Part shown: positions 39,198 through 51,100 of the stretch, piece after piece
Layout: every line of letters starts with the position of its first letter
Numbering within the stretch: the first letter of the stretch is position 1
DNA from: Oryzias latipes
Taxonomy: Eukaryota; Chordata; Actinopteri; Beloniformes; Adrianichthyidae
NCBI RefSeq assembly: GCF_002234675.1
Contig: NC_019859.2
Span: 1,766,240-1,830,239 of the forward strand
Reading direction: 5' to 3'
DNA: 64,000 nucleotides
Translations under genes and position numbers: made by a program
The notes under the pieces: generated by a model
What the model saw: the letters and a program-made list of their open reading frames with translations, nothing else
Told to the model about the DNA's origin: nothing
The model's database searches: none

Positions 39198-41882
39198 CGC
39201 CTTCGATTGGACTGAAAACCTTCTGAAAAAGATCAAACAAAAGCCCAGAATTCCCGTTCAATCCTACGACGGAGTCAAAGAACCACCGTGAAAGAACGTA
39301 AATAAATCTAGCACATTTGTGATAAGTCGTAACTTTACGAGAAAAAAAAACTTTTGAAAATAAAAAGAAAAGCAGATTCAGCGAGATCCTTGAGCAGAGT
39401 GACGTCTGTTCAGGCTGAGTTTTTGTACTTTTTCTTTTCCTTTTTTCATCTGGAAAACCCAAACACGACTCTTCCAGATGGCAGAGCTACTCTTTGTTCA
39501 TACCGGCTTTAGGTTGTAATCGGATTACATTTATGCATTTTGAGAAAGTTTGAGTCTGTTGTTTTTTTCCTTTGTGTGTCATCCTTTTAGACTGGGATGA
39601 AACGGTGTCCATATCGATTTCTCTGGTTAAACACGTTAGGTTTGATTGTCCCTTAAAAGTTTCAAAAAATAAAAAAATCTAAACGTAACATTTTATTTAT
39701 GGAAAAAGAAAAAAAATACTTTTCAAATGATGACTTAAAATTGAATATTAGAACTTCATCCTTGTTATATTTTTAATTTGAAATACTTTTTCACAAAAAG
39801 CGGACTATTTAAAATGCGGTGCTCGGCGTTGTCATGGTAACGGCTCCAGCCCTGCTCTCGCCACTTCTTCTCTGAGGGAAGTGATCGTCATGAAAAAAAC
39901 AAACAAAACATCTTTTTAGCAGGACAGTTCAGCTCTTCCCGTGTTTTTTTTTCTCCAGATGATGAAGCAAAAGTTGGTTTTAAAGAAACAAAGTCTGAAG
40001 AGTTTTCCCTCTGCTGTCACTTCCTCGTTGTTACATTTCCTCCTTACCTTCCCGCTTTATTATTTATTTATTATTCCCGCTTTCCCTGCCGCTTCATCCC
40101 AGTCTTCAAAATGATCAAATTTACCAAAGTGGTTAAAGAAAATTATAAAAATCCATCATGTGTTTTCTACTGTCTGCTTGCTTTTATTTTATTCTAAAAT
40201 TGTTTAAGATACAACAAAATCCCCCATGGTGATGTAAAAGTAAAGTTAGAAGTCTATAATAATAATAATATAATAATAATAAACTTCACAAAGCCACTTT
40301 TTTTGTTGTATTTTTAGCTTCCACTGTGCCAAACAAAGTCACAAATTAAAATTAAAATACATTACAATAAGGCTGACTGCAATTATTAGGTTAAAAATAT
40401 TTAAATATAAAAATAGATTACAGGTTAGGATTAAATAATTGGAAAACTGCACGACATTAGCTTCTTAAACCGTTCCCTTCTTACTAGTCTATAGATTTTT
40501 ACATTTACCAGTGTGTTCCCCGTCAGCTGTGCACATCAGGAAGGTTGTTGGTTTTCTGGCTTTGGGGGCGGTCCTCTGTGTTGATGCTGGTGGTCCCCTC
40601 CTCATGCAAACCCAGTGATGTTTCGCCGCCTTTAACTTGTTCCACGCTGAGACATGCGCAGGACAAAGTTCTAGTCTTTATTGTCAGTTTGGAGGAAGTT
40701 GGTTTGCTGCCAGATCCACAGGTGAGTCTGACGGTCAGGTAAGCAAAAGTTCAGATGAATCTGGATTCAGAGTCCGAGGTGAAAGACAGCAGCTCACGCC
40801 GGGGGGGGGGGTTCCTCACACAGCAGAGACAGCAGAGGCGGAGGAACAATCCGGGAGTCCTCAAGGCCGACGAGGAGGGGGCTGGACTCACTCTGACGGC
40901 GTGCAGCGGCGCTTTTCCACCATGTCATGAGGAGACGACTCCTCCTTGGTCTCCCAGGCTGAAGCAGAGGAGGAAAATCCAGCGAGGAACGTCCTCAGGG
41001 ACAGCCAGAACTCCTAACCTGGAACAGAAGAAAGGTTGTAAACATGAAGCTAGAAGACATAAATCAGCTGGAACATGATTTGATTCAACGATGTCGGAGT
41101 GAAACTGAGCCCCTTAAACACTGTTGGACACAGCTGGAGCAAAATGAGTAAAATGAAAGGAAAAAGAATCACGATAAGTTTGGCCGTACAACTGGATTAC
41201 AGTCACGTGTATCAAATATGTGTACTAATGTGTAAAATTGTATTTGGTTGACAGAAGACAATAGGAAGATTTTGAACAGTTTATTAACAATAAAGACCAA
41301 AATTCCTCGTTTGTAAAATAGTACATAATATTCACAGTCTCTTCATTGTCTATTGTCTATTCATTGCTCACTTTTTGTGTGTTTATAAGCAGTTAAAATG
41401 ATACACTAAAGGTTTTCGTTGAAAAAAATAGCTTCTGCTAAACTCATGACTTGTTTGCCGTTTAAAAACTGATAATCTCTGCTCGTGCTAAGATTTCTTC
41501 AAGAGTTTTTAAAATGTTTTTACGCTATAATGTGTGGTTTCAATTATTCCCCCAAAATAAGCAAAGCTGTCAAAAACAAACTGAGTAAGCTCAACCTGAT
41601 CATGTAAACAAATCAAGTTAGCTAACTTGTTAGCTAAATAGAACAAACTGCTTCCTCGGTTAATCTGAGGCAATAATTAAATTGATATTTCATGTATATT
41701 TAAAAAAAGGTAAATATTAATCAGCTTTAGTCAGAAATGTAAATAAAAAAACAACAAGTATAGGTTTAAAAAGAAAAGCAACCTTCGAAATTTTACCGGC
41801 TCTGATTTTGTTGACAGGAAATACGTCACAGCGTTACAGGTGACGAGGCAAAGCAAGCTTTTCAAAATAAAACCTACGAACT
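39198..41882. other. abcc10 upstream region, no further gene recognised
   Basis: 39198-39900 is the likely abcc10 5' UTR and promoter area; no TATA box or clear CpG island was seen. The remainder is AT-rich, with an (AAT)n-like stretch near 40257-40285 and a run of ten G at 40801. Short open frames at 40545-41078 resemble nothing known. Confidence 0.4.
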
Positions 41883-42104
41883 CAGGGGTTTTCCGGAAAG
41901 CAAGGTTAACTTACCCTGACTTTAACCCGGAACTCTCGGTTAAGTAACCCTAAGCTAGCTTACTCTGGGTATGTCGGTTCCGGTGTAAGACAGCGGTTAT
42001 CAGTTCGGACAATTAACGTCCTCGCGGTCAACCCCTGAGTTAACGCGCGTGCACGGCGGCCACAAAAAGGCGTTTTCAACGAATTGCCGATTTCCGGAGC
42101 AACA

Positions 42105-43480
42105 ATGGAAACACGTGGAGACAAAAAGAGAGCTTCATACTTCAGTGAGACGGAGTTGGAAGTGTTAATGACGGCGTATGAGGAGTATAAGCCCGTCTTA
42201 ACCAAAAAAAGTAACACGGCTGCATCAGCAAAAGAGAGAATTTCTGCTTGGCAACAAATAACGGACAGAGTCAACGCGTGAGTCTCTGATCTGATTTCCT
42301 GTTTCATTGGGATGTAAAGTGTTTTTAGGACAAAAGGACAAATATGTAATGTGTGGTTTTGCTTTATCAGGTGTAATACTCCTGGAACCAGAAGAACTCT
42401 GAGCCAAGTCAAGATGAAACATAAAAACATTCTCCAACAAGGTCATTTAATATCCAAACTCAACTTACCAACTTATATTTAAGTCAATATTTCATGTAAT
42501 CTGGTTGTTTATGTAGCCAATAGAAAAAAAGCTGAGGCCCTTAGAGCAGGTGGGGGTCCTCTGTCCCTCCCCCCGGCAGAGGAGCTGGATCTACCCCTGA
42601 AAGGAGAACCTGCCATTGATGGGACTCCAGGGGGCAGTTCATCAGACTCTGCTACAAACACAATGGCCTTAGTCAAATGTATAGGTGGGTATATATCATG
42701 AGTCATGACGATTTTACCTTTCAATAAATAAATCACCATATGAAGGAGTTATTTGGAATGCCTCTTAGTCATTACTTCAATGTTTTGTGCATTTTTACTT
42801 TATATTACTGCGTATGATGATGTATACTGCTTTTCCTGTATAAGTATATACTGAAAGTATCTTATTGGTTTAATTGCAGATGCTGATGGTCAGTTCGTAT
42901 TAATGGAGCCTCCTGCATCACTACACTCTGTCAAAGTTGTAAGTGATTATTTTAGATCTGTAGTTTTCTGTTTGGTGGATCAAGCATCTTCTTCACATAT
43001 TCACACTGCAGGATGAAGATGAAGAAGAGGCCGCTTTTGCTGTACGAGAACTTGACTCTTCGAGACCCATGGAGGTACATGATGCCCCCATTGCAATTTT
43101 ACAGAATATTGCTGGGGCGGGAAGTGCAGATGAGGGTCGGTGTCCCTCCACCATGAATCTCGGCAGTGTAAGAACATCCCTGCAGCTACAATTTTTCTCA
43201 CGTTTAACATTTGCAAACGTCTAATTCAACGATGTGGAATGGCTTTGTCGTTGTAGCTGCCTACCACAGAGCTGCATAAAGTCCATCTTCTAAGGCAAAT
43301 AAAAAAATGTGACCTTGAGATGGACCTAATACAACTCAATGCCAAAAAGACCAGCCTAGAGATAGAATTGCTGGAGCGTCAGCTTAAGGTGAGAAACACT
43401 TGGTGAATATTTCATCTGATGAATGGAGGATAAAGCAATAAATTTGTATTTTTATTTTATTACAGCAAACAAAGAAATAA
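42105..43480 (+). CDS. Harbinger Myb/SANT-like DNA-binding protein, apparently intact
   Basis: Seven exons with GT/AG borders: 42105-42277, 42371-42441, 42517-42684, 42880-42938, 43012-43167, 43257-43388, 43466-43480. They join to 774 nt, 257 aa plus TAA, with no break. N-terminal Myb/SANT-like (trihelix-type) domain, about residues 1-90: KRASYFSETELEVLMTAYEEY, SAWQQITDRVN and LSQVKMKHKNILQQ, with the spaced aromatic and hydrophobic residues of the fold. The middle is Pro/Gly/acidic. The C-terminus is a predicted coiled coil (LLRQIKKCDLEMDLIQLN, ELLERQLK). In Harbinger elements this partner brings the transposase to the nucleus and the transposon ends; NAIF1 and MSANTD proteins are domesticated relatives. 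Whether it is expressed is unknown. Confidence 0.75.
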
Positions 43481-44955
43481 AGAGAACAATCCGCCTTTGA
43501 CTCTTGATTTCATTTGATATATATAATTGTGGATAATCATGTCCCTGCCATCTCTGTGGTCAGCTGGGTTCAATGGGGCGTCCGCTTGGCCGTCTTCATC
43601 GAGAGGGGGCGGGGCCCTCTCACCTCTCGTGGTGGCGATGCTAAGAACGACACATTCAATTTATTTAGATAGCCCAACATTTACAACAGTCGTCTCAATG
43701 AGCTTCATACCCGTGTAATAAACGTGAATTCATTGGTAATAGCTGAACAAAAATGGGCATCCCTGTCCTTAAGACACTGCTTCTCAGTGAGGAAAAGGGG
43801 GAGAAACCTCAGGGGGGTCCACATGAAGGAGGGATCCTCCCCCAGGACGGGGAAATTTTGGTGAAATTTGAGGCACAATGACTCCCCATAAATTCTGGCA
43901 TCACAAACAGATCCGGGCCATTTGGCTTCAATGTTTGTGATGAGGTGGGTGGCATCACTTATGACCTGGATAGCTGGGAACAGTAATCAGTATGATTAGG
44001 ACACTTAAGTTTACTACATTGTTGTACTAGGAACGTGTGTTCCATCAATCACATTTGGGAACCCTGAAATGGAAGGATATATGATTAGAAACATTGTAAT
44101 GAATGTGACTGTAAACAGTATGGATATTTGATAAAGCAGTGCTGTCAAATGAAATAATAGGACAAAGCTGCTATTCTGTGGAATTCCTCCCTTGTGCTAT
44201 CCTATGACCCCCCCACCCTTACGTTGACGTGTTCTCCCTACCATGACAAAGGTGGATAAAGGTGGAAAGATTTCATGTAATCCATGGACACCAGTGAAGA
44301 TCACAAATCATTGAAGAAAAAAGGTTCAGAGCACTGTCTAGTGGGTCTAGATGACCCCCCCCTTCCATTGACGTGTTCTCCCTACCATGACAAAGGTGGA
44401 TAGAGGTGGAAAATTTCATGTAATCCATGGACACCAGTGAAGATCACAAATCATTGAAGAAAAAAGGTTCAGAGCACTGTCTAGTGGGTCTAGATGACCC
44501 AACTCCCAATGTTAAAGTGCCTAGGATAGCACAAGGGTTAATGACCCTCAGTGGTCTATGGACAGGAAACCGTTCCTAGGAGGAGTTTGATTGGTAGACA
44601 TCTTGTCCCAGCTGTCCTACACGCAGTCGCCTTTCCCACGTGTTCATCACCTATGCTGTCCAAAAAAACGAAGGGCGATGCATAAAATGTGCTCAGCGCT
44701 GCTGTACGACGTGTGACGTTCAATATGAGCGGCTTCAAAAAAATGAACGAGTCTAGTAAAACGATAACGCTACGGTAAAAAATAAAAAAAAACATCGAAG
44801 CGTGGTCTTATCGACGGAGCCCTTCAGTGTTCAAAATAAATAATCCGATGTTTGTTGTTTTTTTTTAAACCAGTGGAGGGCTCCGTACTTATCAGCCTTT
44901 CACGGCGGGAAAAAGTTTGATCTGAGCTTCTTCATCCACGAACATAACACCAACA
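43460..44955 (-). pseudogene. Harbinger DDE transposase, broken (HARBI1 relative)
   Basis: Minus-strand pieces in order: an N-terminal piece near 44955-44890 (DEEAQI, then frameshift); 44795-44556 with SIGDEHVGKATACR, the helix before the catalytic core; GFPNVIDGTHVP at 44068-44030 (the family has FPNVIGxIDGTH, so residues are missing); 43973-43705 with ITNIEAKWPGSVCDARIYGES, the second catalytic region; and the C-terminus 43657-43460 (ECVVLSIATTRGERAPPP, LNPADHRDGRDMIIHNYI, stop). The stretch between the last two, with the third acidic residue, is missing, and a MITE splits the gene at 44189-44537. It cannot make an active enzyme. Confidence 0.85.
44189..44537. mobile_element. MITE with perfect 16-bp inverted repeats and internal duplication
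   Basis: CCCTTGTGCTATCCTA (44189-44204) and its exact reverse complement (44522-44537). The interior repeats itself with a 144-bp period: GACGTGTTCTCCCTACC at 44226 and 44370, each followed by GGTGGA, CCATGGACACCAGTG and CTAGTGGGTCTAGATGACC. The related copy at 17291-17504 has a single unit. The right flank is TTAA and the termini start CCC, as in piggyBac-like elements, but the left flank (TCCT) does not match, so that placement is only a guess. It is inserted in the transposase pseudogene. Confidence 0.85.
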
Positions 44956-45197
44956 TCACCTGCCCCAGACCAGGTTGTGTTCAGAGCACGGGTTGCCATG
45001 GCGACACATACCTCCACCTTTGGAACCGAAAGCTGGGGATTCTCGCTTCCTCATCCTCAAACGTACAGAGGGAACCCGGACAACCTGCTGTCAGGAGCGG
45101 GGGCCCAGATCCTTCACAGTCATCATTAAGTCATCATTCCAGCTACGTTGGAATCAGAAAAAAACAAATGAAAAGGCCACGAAAACGGTTTGAGTCT

Positions 45198-45203
45198 TTT
45201 ATT
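45198..45203 (-). terminator. Candidate poly(A) signal of sp2
   Basis: AATAAA on the minus strand, 2.9 kb beyond the sp2 stop. The interval 45204-48104 has no coding signal and contains a (TA)n run, fitting a long 3' UTR. A nearer site could also be used. Confidence 0.4.
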
Positions 45204-46446
45204 GAGGAGGTGATGGTAGAAAAGGAGCGAAGCTTATTCTAGCACCTTTAAGTCTTTTATAAAATCGGCTGCTGGTTTTAGGTTTTCTCCTGATAATCAC
45301 CGGGGGGGGGGCTGTGTGACAGTATATAACAGAACCATTTAATACACAGAAGCCAAGCATTAGAAATGCCTTCATTTGGGGAAAGAAAAAAAGTAAAAGC
45401 CCACATTTCTAATTACATGGTAATTTTACAAACTGTAGAACGTGAGGTTTTAAGTTAAAAGCTTAAAACATAACTTACAAATGTTAACACTTTGACTGGG
45501 GGGGGGGTACTGTTAAATACTGGGTGTGGCTGTCTAAGGCATCTTTCATCCAATAGAAAAAGGTCAAGACACCTTATAGAAAGCAGGAATGAAGCTATAC
45601 AATGTCACATTATTTTATTTCTTACAAACTGTACACGTGTTTTCCTTCGAGGCCGGCTGCCCAGCCTGAAATCTATGCAGCTTAATTAACTTTATTCTAC
45701 ATACACCGTGTCACTTGACACACACTATTTACATTTTCAAACATGAAAAGCATAAATATGAATTTGTTTTCCGTCCCGATGCCGTGGCACGTCTCCAGAC
45801 AGTCTTTTTAATCCAAATAAAGAACAAAAAAAAGGAGCCGTCTGGGCTCACAAAGCACTTTAAAAGGGTGTGTTTGTGTTTTTGGTCATACGTTTCTAGC
45901 ATAAACCTAAGAACGGAGATGCAGAAATGTAAATTTCATCTTGAAAGCGTGAGCAGCGGGGAGCTGCAGAGCTTAAAGGGAGTTTGGGGAACTTTCACCC
46001 AAAAATAAAAGTCTGTTCAAAGGTTCTTCAGGCGACTAACACGGATGAGATCAGCGGGTTTTCTGTTAGAAACACAATGAACGCTGCACAACAGCACAAA
46101 GCTGCTGGTCTGTGATTCAACATGGAAACCTGTCAGGAGTCGACTCTGCATCAAAGCTTCAACAAAAAGAAAGAAAGACTTTCTTCCTCTGTTTGCATTT
46201 TGTGAAATGATTGTCAAATAGACAAAATAATAAGTCATTCACTCGTGTACAGCAACGTACGACTAAACCAGAAGAAAACGCTGCTTAACAACTTTGTTTT
46301 TTCAGTACATCATTTAAAGCAAACTCATTTCCGTAATTTTTTATGGAAAATACTTCCTTTCTAGAACATACAGTCTAAAAAGTCATTGCCAGTTTAAAAA
46401 CGTGAATAAATACATATATGGTTATTACAACAGAGCATTAGGGTCA

Positions 46447-46448
<2 letters not shown>

Positions 46449-46506
<58 letters not shown>
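46449..46506. repeat. (TA)n microsatellite in the presumed sp2 3' UTR
   Basis: About 29 uninterrupted AT/TA units. Confidence 0.95.
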
Positions 46507-46510
<4 letters not shown>

Positions 46511-48104
46511 AAAAGTCAACATTTTACAAGAATAAAGTTGTATATTTAGGATTTTAAAAGTTACAGTTCAGCAAGGAAAAAGTCTTTCAAAGCTTCGAAA
46601 TAAAGTTGTACTTCGATCAAAATAAAGTCATTAAATTCTATAAAAAGTAAATTCCATTTAGTGAGATTCCATCGTCAACTTAACAGGTAATTTCCGATGG
46701 TCTTTATTGAGATTGTTGAACATTTTATTATCAAAAAAGCAAAACTTTTTCCTTGTAAAATTACAACTTTATGAAGCATACGTTTACCACTTTATTCTTG
46801 TAAAATAGTTACGGTTTTCCTCCGTTCATCTTATTTAGCTGTGATGGTGGCCCTAAGACGCCATCGCAGGTTATTGAAGAGGCCCGAATGTTTTAGGGTA
46901 ATTCCCTCCAACAGTCTGAAAGTAAATCAAGTCAAAAGATTGAAAACATATCAGTACAAACGACTTTAGACGCCAAGCACACCTGTTTGATGCAGCTAGC
47001 AGCTTTCCCACAGAAAAATGTTACTTTATAAACAGTATCATGGAAAACCTTCAATATACTACACTTCCCAGAATTCAACTCACCAGGAAGCTTCTCAGAA
47101 ACTGATGTGTGGTGGTGTTCAGGTTTCCTGTTTCTATTGTAGGTCTCCGTTTTAAAATGTGAGTTCATCTCCTCCTCAGCTCCAAAGCTGCTATTAAAAG
47201 TCTGATTCTGACCTTTAACCTCTGCAGATGGCGTCCACGTGTCACGTGACATCACATTTTGGGGGTACATCACCCAATTTGTTTTTTTTTCTGGGGCCCT
47301 GTGACTGTGCCTGTCAGCTCAAATGGAAGTCTGAAGAGGTTATAAACTAAACCTCCCAGAATTCCACTCAACATGAAACTTTTCAGATTGGATGTGTGCA
47401 AAAAAGTTCATTTCTTTTTCTCCAATTAAGTTTCTGTAAGAGTTCTTAGTCATAAAAACCATTTTAACTCAAAAACTAAAAACTGCATGGAGTAAGAATG
47501 TGAGTTCATCTCATCTTCAGCTCCAAAGCCGCTTAAAACGTTTGCTTCTGATCTTTGAGTTACTTTTCCATGATCGCAGGTGAAGATGAGGATCCAGCAG
47601 AACGGTGATTTATTTATCTGTAGAATTAGTTTCAAATTCAGTGGAAAAGGGAGAATCCGGATCTGAATCTGCATGTTTTGTTGTTTTAGCGTCTTTATAG
47701 TTTGGAGTTAAACAAACCACTGAAGCCGGAGTTTGGGACCCGTCCTGGATTCTCCAGCGCCGACGCCTCCGTTTCCCACCTTCACACAAGGTTATAGATC
47801 TTTTTTTTTTAATGGAGGGATCTGCATCAGTGCTTGAAGCCACGCCCCCTCATTAACATAAACACAGTCGTGCCAGTTCTGAACATTAAAACACAAAGAA
47901 AAGAAAAGAAAGATAAAGCCATGTGAAGGACTGGATCCGTTGGAAAAAGGACTTCTTTGTACACCACAGCAGCGTCCTGGAGCAGCAGAGGGGGAGCGGG
48001 GGGCTTAAATACCAGTTTGTTTTTCCACATCAGGTTGAGTCAGGCATAACCCCCCCCCACGGCTTTCCTGTAACAGTTCTGTTCCGGTAGAAGCCGGGCC
48101 GGGC

Positions 48105-51100
48105 TCACAGGTTCTTGGTGTTTATGTGAGTCTTGTAATGCTTCGTCAGGTGGTCGCTCCTCATGAAGCGTTTCTGACACTGGCTGCACTCGAAGCGCTT
48201 GTCTCCTGAGGACGACAACAGGCAACGTGAGAGCCGGGCTTTGGTTCGGCAAAGCGCCGGCAAAACGGATGAACATCGCTTCATAAATCTGCAAAAGTAG
48301 GCCAGGTGAAAGGAAGACAAACGTAATCGTTCCAGTTGGTCAAAGCTGTACGAGGCTCACACAAAATATCAAGTGAAGAAGACGCAGGCGTGTTGTCGAT
48401 CCGTGTGGACATCCTACAGGCGCCCTTATAGATCAGGTGCGCAGCACTTGTGCGTGGTCATTATGGAGCCAGTACTCACACCTGACTGACTAGAGCCGTC
48501 CGACAGCATCACCAGTACGTCATAGGTGTGTGTAACTTCCGTCAGCCTTACAGATAGACTTACGGTGGCCGTACGAGCCTCAAGGCAGCTGCGAGACACA
48601 CCTGTGCTCCTCGTAACAGCACCTGTACAGGTGGACCCCCGTACGGGTGCAAGTCGAGAAGCCACTATCCAGGATGAAACATCCAAGATGCATGAGTACA
48701 TCAAGCTCAAGGCCCCAACTGACAGTGTGCTCAGTGAATGTCTCAGGCAATGGAGAGCAGAGGATACAGTGCTGGAGGACAGATCCTCATGGGAGGACAA
48801 ACCCCTGCATGGGATGTACCACCGGACCATAACTGAAGTGGCTGATATCAAGAAGTCCTACCAATGGCTAGAAAGGGCTGGCCTACAGGACAGCACCGAA
48901 GCACTCATCCTGGCAGCTCAGGAACAAGCCCAGAGCACCAGAGCCATAGAGGCTCAGATCTACCACACCAGACCAGACCCAAGGTGTAGATCTACCACAC
49001 CAGACCAGACCCAAGGTGTAGATCTACCACACCAGACCAGACCCAAGGTGTAGATCTACCACACCAGACCAGACCCAAGGTGTAGATCTACCACACCAGA
49101 CAAGACCCAAGGTGTCTTTGTTGCAGAAATGCAACACAGGACGGGGTCTTTTTTATTTAAACGTCTTAGTCACTTTTCGTGATATTTTCCATATCCACAG
49201 TCTGTCTTTATATATTTGCTGACTATTTTCTTTAAATAAAGTGATGGAAGCAGGTTTTTTATGTTGCCCGGCAACAGGTGATGGAAACCACGGTAGTTTG
49301 CTGCCTTCAAAACGTTTGCGTGTTTGTACGCACCTGTGTGCGTCCTGGCGTGCCGCTGCAGCTCGTCGCTGCGCGTGAAGCGCTTCCCGCAGTAAACCCA
49401 GTTGCAGACGAAGGGCCGCTCCCCCGTGTGCAGCCGGACGTGAGCTCGGAGCAGCGACGTTTTCCTGAACGTCTTCTCACAGCCGGGAACGTGACAGATG
49501 TGTCTCCGTTTGCCCACCTCGCCGGGCCTGCAGAGGAAACGCACAGAAATCACATCTGCTCAGAAAAATCCCATTTCAAACTCAATGGTGGCTGAAATAT
49601 TACACTGCTGAGATGCAAGGTAGCACATGTTGCAAAGAAAAATACAAAATAAATGCTTTTTTGGTTTAAAAGGGCAGAAAGATGCTCCTTCTGCTTCTCT
49701 TCATGTGTTGTTGGGACACCAATACATATTTTTTGTGTAGCTGTAAATAAAAGAAAATCCTCCAAAAATATTTCAAAAAGGATTTAAGAAGCATAAATTA
49801 TAAAGGAATCCTGTTAAAAATCCTCACATAACCCGCTTAAATTAAAGGTTGGGGTTTTGCTGCAGTTGAGGAACCTTTCAAACCGCAGACCTGCGGTGTC
49901 CTCGGCTGCGCAGACTCACCTTTTGTCTGCGTCTTTGCAGTTGGGGCAGGTGCAGGCCATGCGCCGCTTTTTCTCCCCGGGTTGACTGGGCAGCTCCAGC
50001 GTGAAGGTCTGTTCTACCTGGATGGCCGACTGACCCTGGGTGGGCGCCAGCTGCAGCCCCCCGCCCTGCATGGTCTGAACCGTCAGGTGCTGCTGGCCTG
50101 ACGGGGGCAGAAATGAACACCGGTTGCAGTCAAGGAGCATTTCCGGGGCGTTTTAGCCGAACGGGTGATGCTGCAGCACTTAAATTCTCCTTTTCACGTC
50201 CCTCGGCGTGTTTGGGGGGAAAGCGGCGTCTCATAACCAGTAACCAGCTGGAGAAACCGTAACCGTCCTGCTCATGAATATCTTCTAACCACAATCTTTG
50301 GATCAATGTATTCAAAATATTACCAGTTTTTCTCCAAATACAACCGTAAAGCTCGCTATCTAATAGTTTATATCTAGAGGTAAAATACTGCAAATATTTT
50401 TTTTTCAATTAGCAAAGTGTCAGCTGACAGGAAACCAACGGTGGTGGGCTTTTCACAATAAAACAGCACAAACGGCTCACACTTAAATGAAGACACTGAG
50501 ATAAAGAGAATGGACAGAACTTAACGGCAAACGTCAGCGACAGAAGGCGTGAAACAAGAGCGTTAGACGTTTTTCCATCAGTCAAATATGTTCTAAACTG
50601 CAGATATTGTTTGGATTTTATCCCGTGTTGAACCGGTACTTTTGAAACTGTTCCGGTTTATAAACGGTGCTTCAAGAATCACAAAAGACACGCCCGATTT
50701 TCTCCAAACGCCGGCCTCACGACGAGCATTCAAGCGGCTGAGTCTAAAAGCGTGTCTCCGACCAGCCGGAGGCGGTGAGGGGCGGAGCCCCCGTGGGCGC
50801 TCACCTCCCGTGTTGGTGATGGTGACGGGAACCCCCTGGACCTGGACCCCGTTGATGCTGATGGTCTGGACCGCCTGTGCCGCCGACGGGAGCTGGGACG
50901 CGTTGAAGGTGATCATTCCACCCGCCGGGGCGATCTTCGCCAACGTCCTCTCCTTTTTCCCCCCCGGCTTCTTGGCGTTGGCTGACGGGGAGGTGATGGC
51001 GGGGGCCACCGAGGTGGTTGGGGTGGTTACCGTGGAAACGGACTCCTGGAGCTGAACGGACTGCCACTCGCCCGTCGCTGTCTTAAAGATGATCTGAATA

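Larger units (their letters stand above)
41883..45107 (+). mobile_element. PIF/Harbinger transposon with Myb-like and transposase genes
   Basis: The left end (CAGGGGTTTTCCGGAAAGCAAG) and the right end (reverse complement near TGGGCCCCCGCTCCTGACAG, then CAGGTTGTCC) correspond to the two ends of the smaller copy at 34557-35996, though the outermost bases have decayed. The element carries a plus-strand Myb/SANT-like gene on the left and a minus-strand DDE transposase on the right, the standard two-gene Harbinger plan. It is interrupted by a MITE at 44189-44537. Its right end lies about 90 bp from the sp2 poly(A) signal. Confidence 0.85.

Noticed and set aside
48956-49114. CRISPR-like array
   Set aside because: Units are contiguous 32-bp copies without spacers, in a vertebrate intron and derived from LINE sequence. 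It is a minisatellite.
48105-50097. Sp1, Sp3 or Sp4 as alternative identity
   Set aside because: Finger 1 reads [12 protein letters not shown] and the N-terminus reads [15 protein letters not shown], both specific to Sp2.
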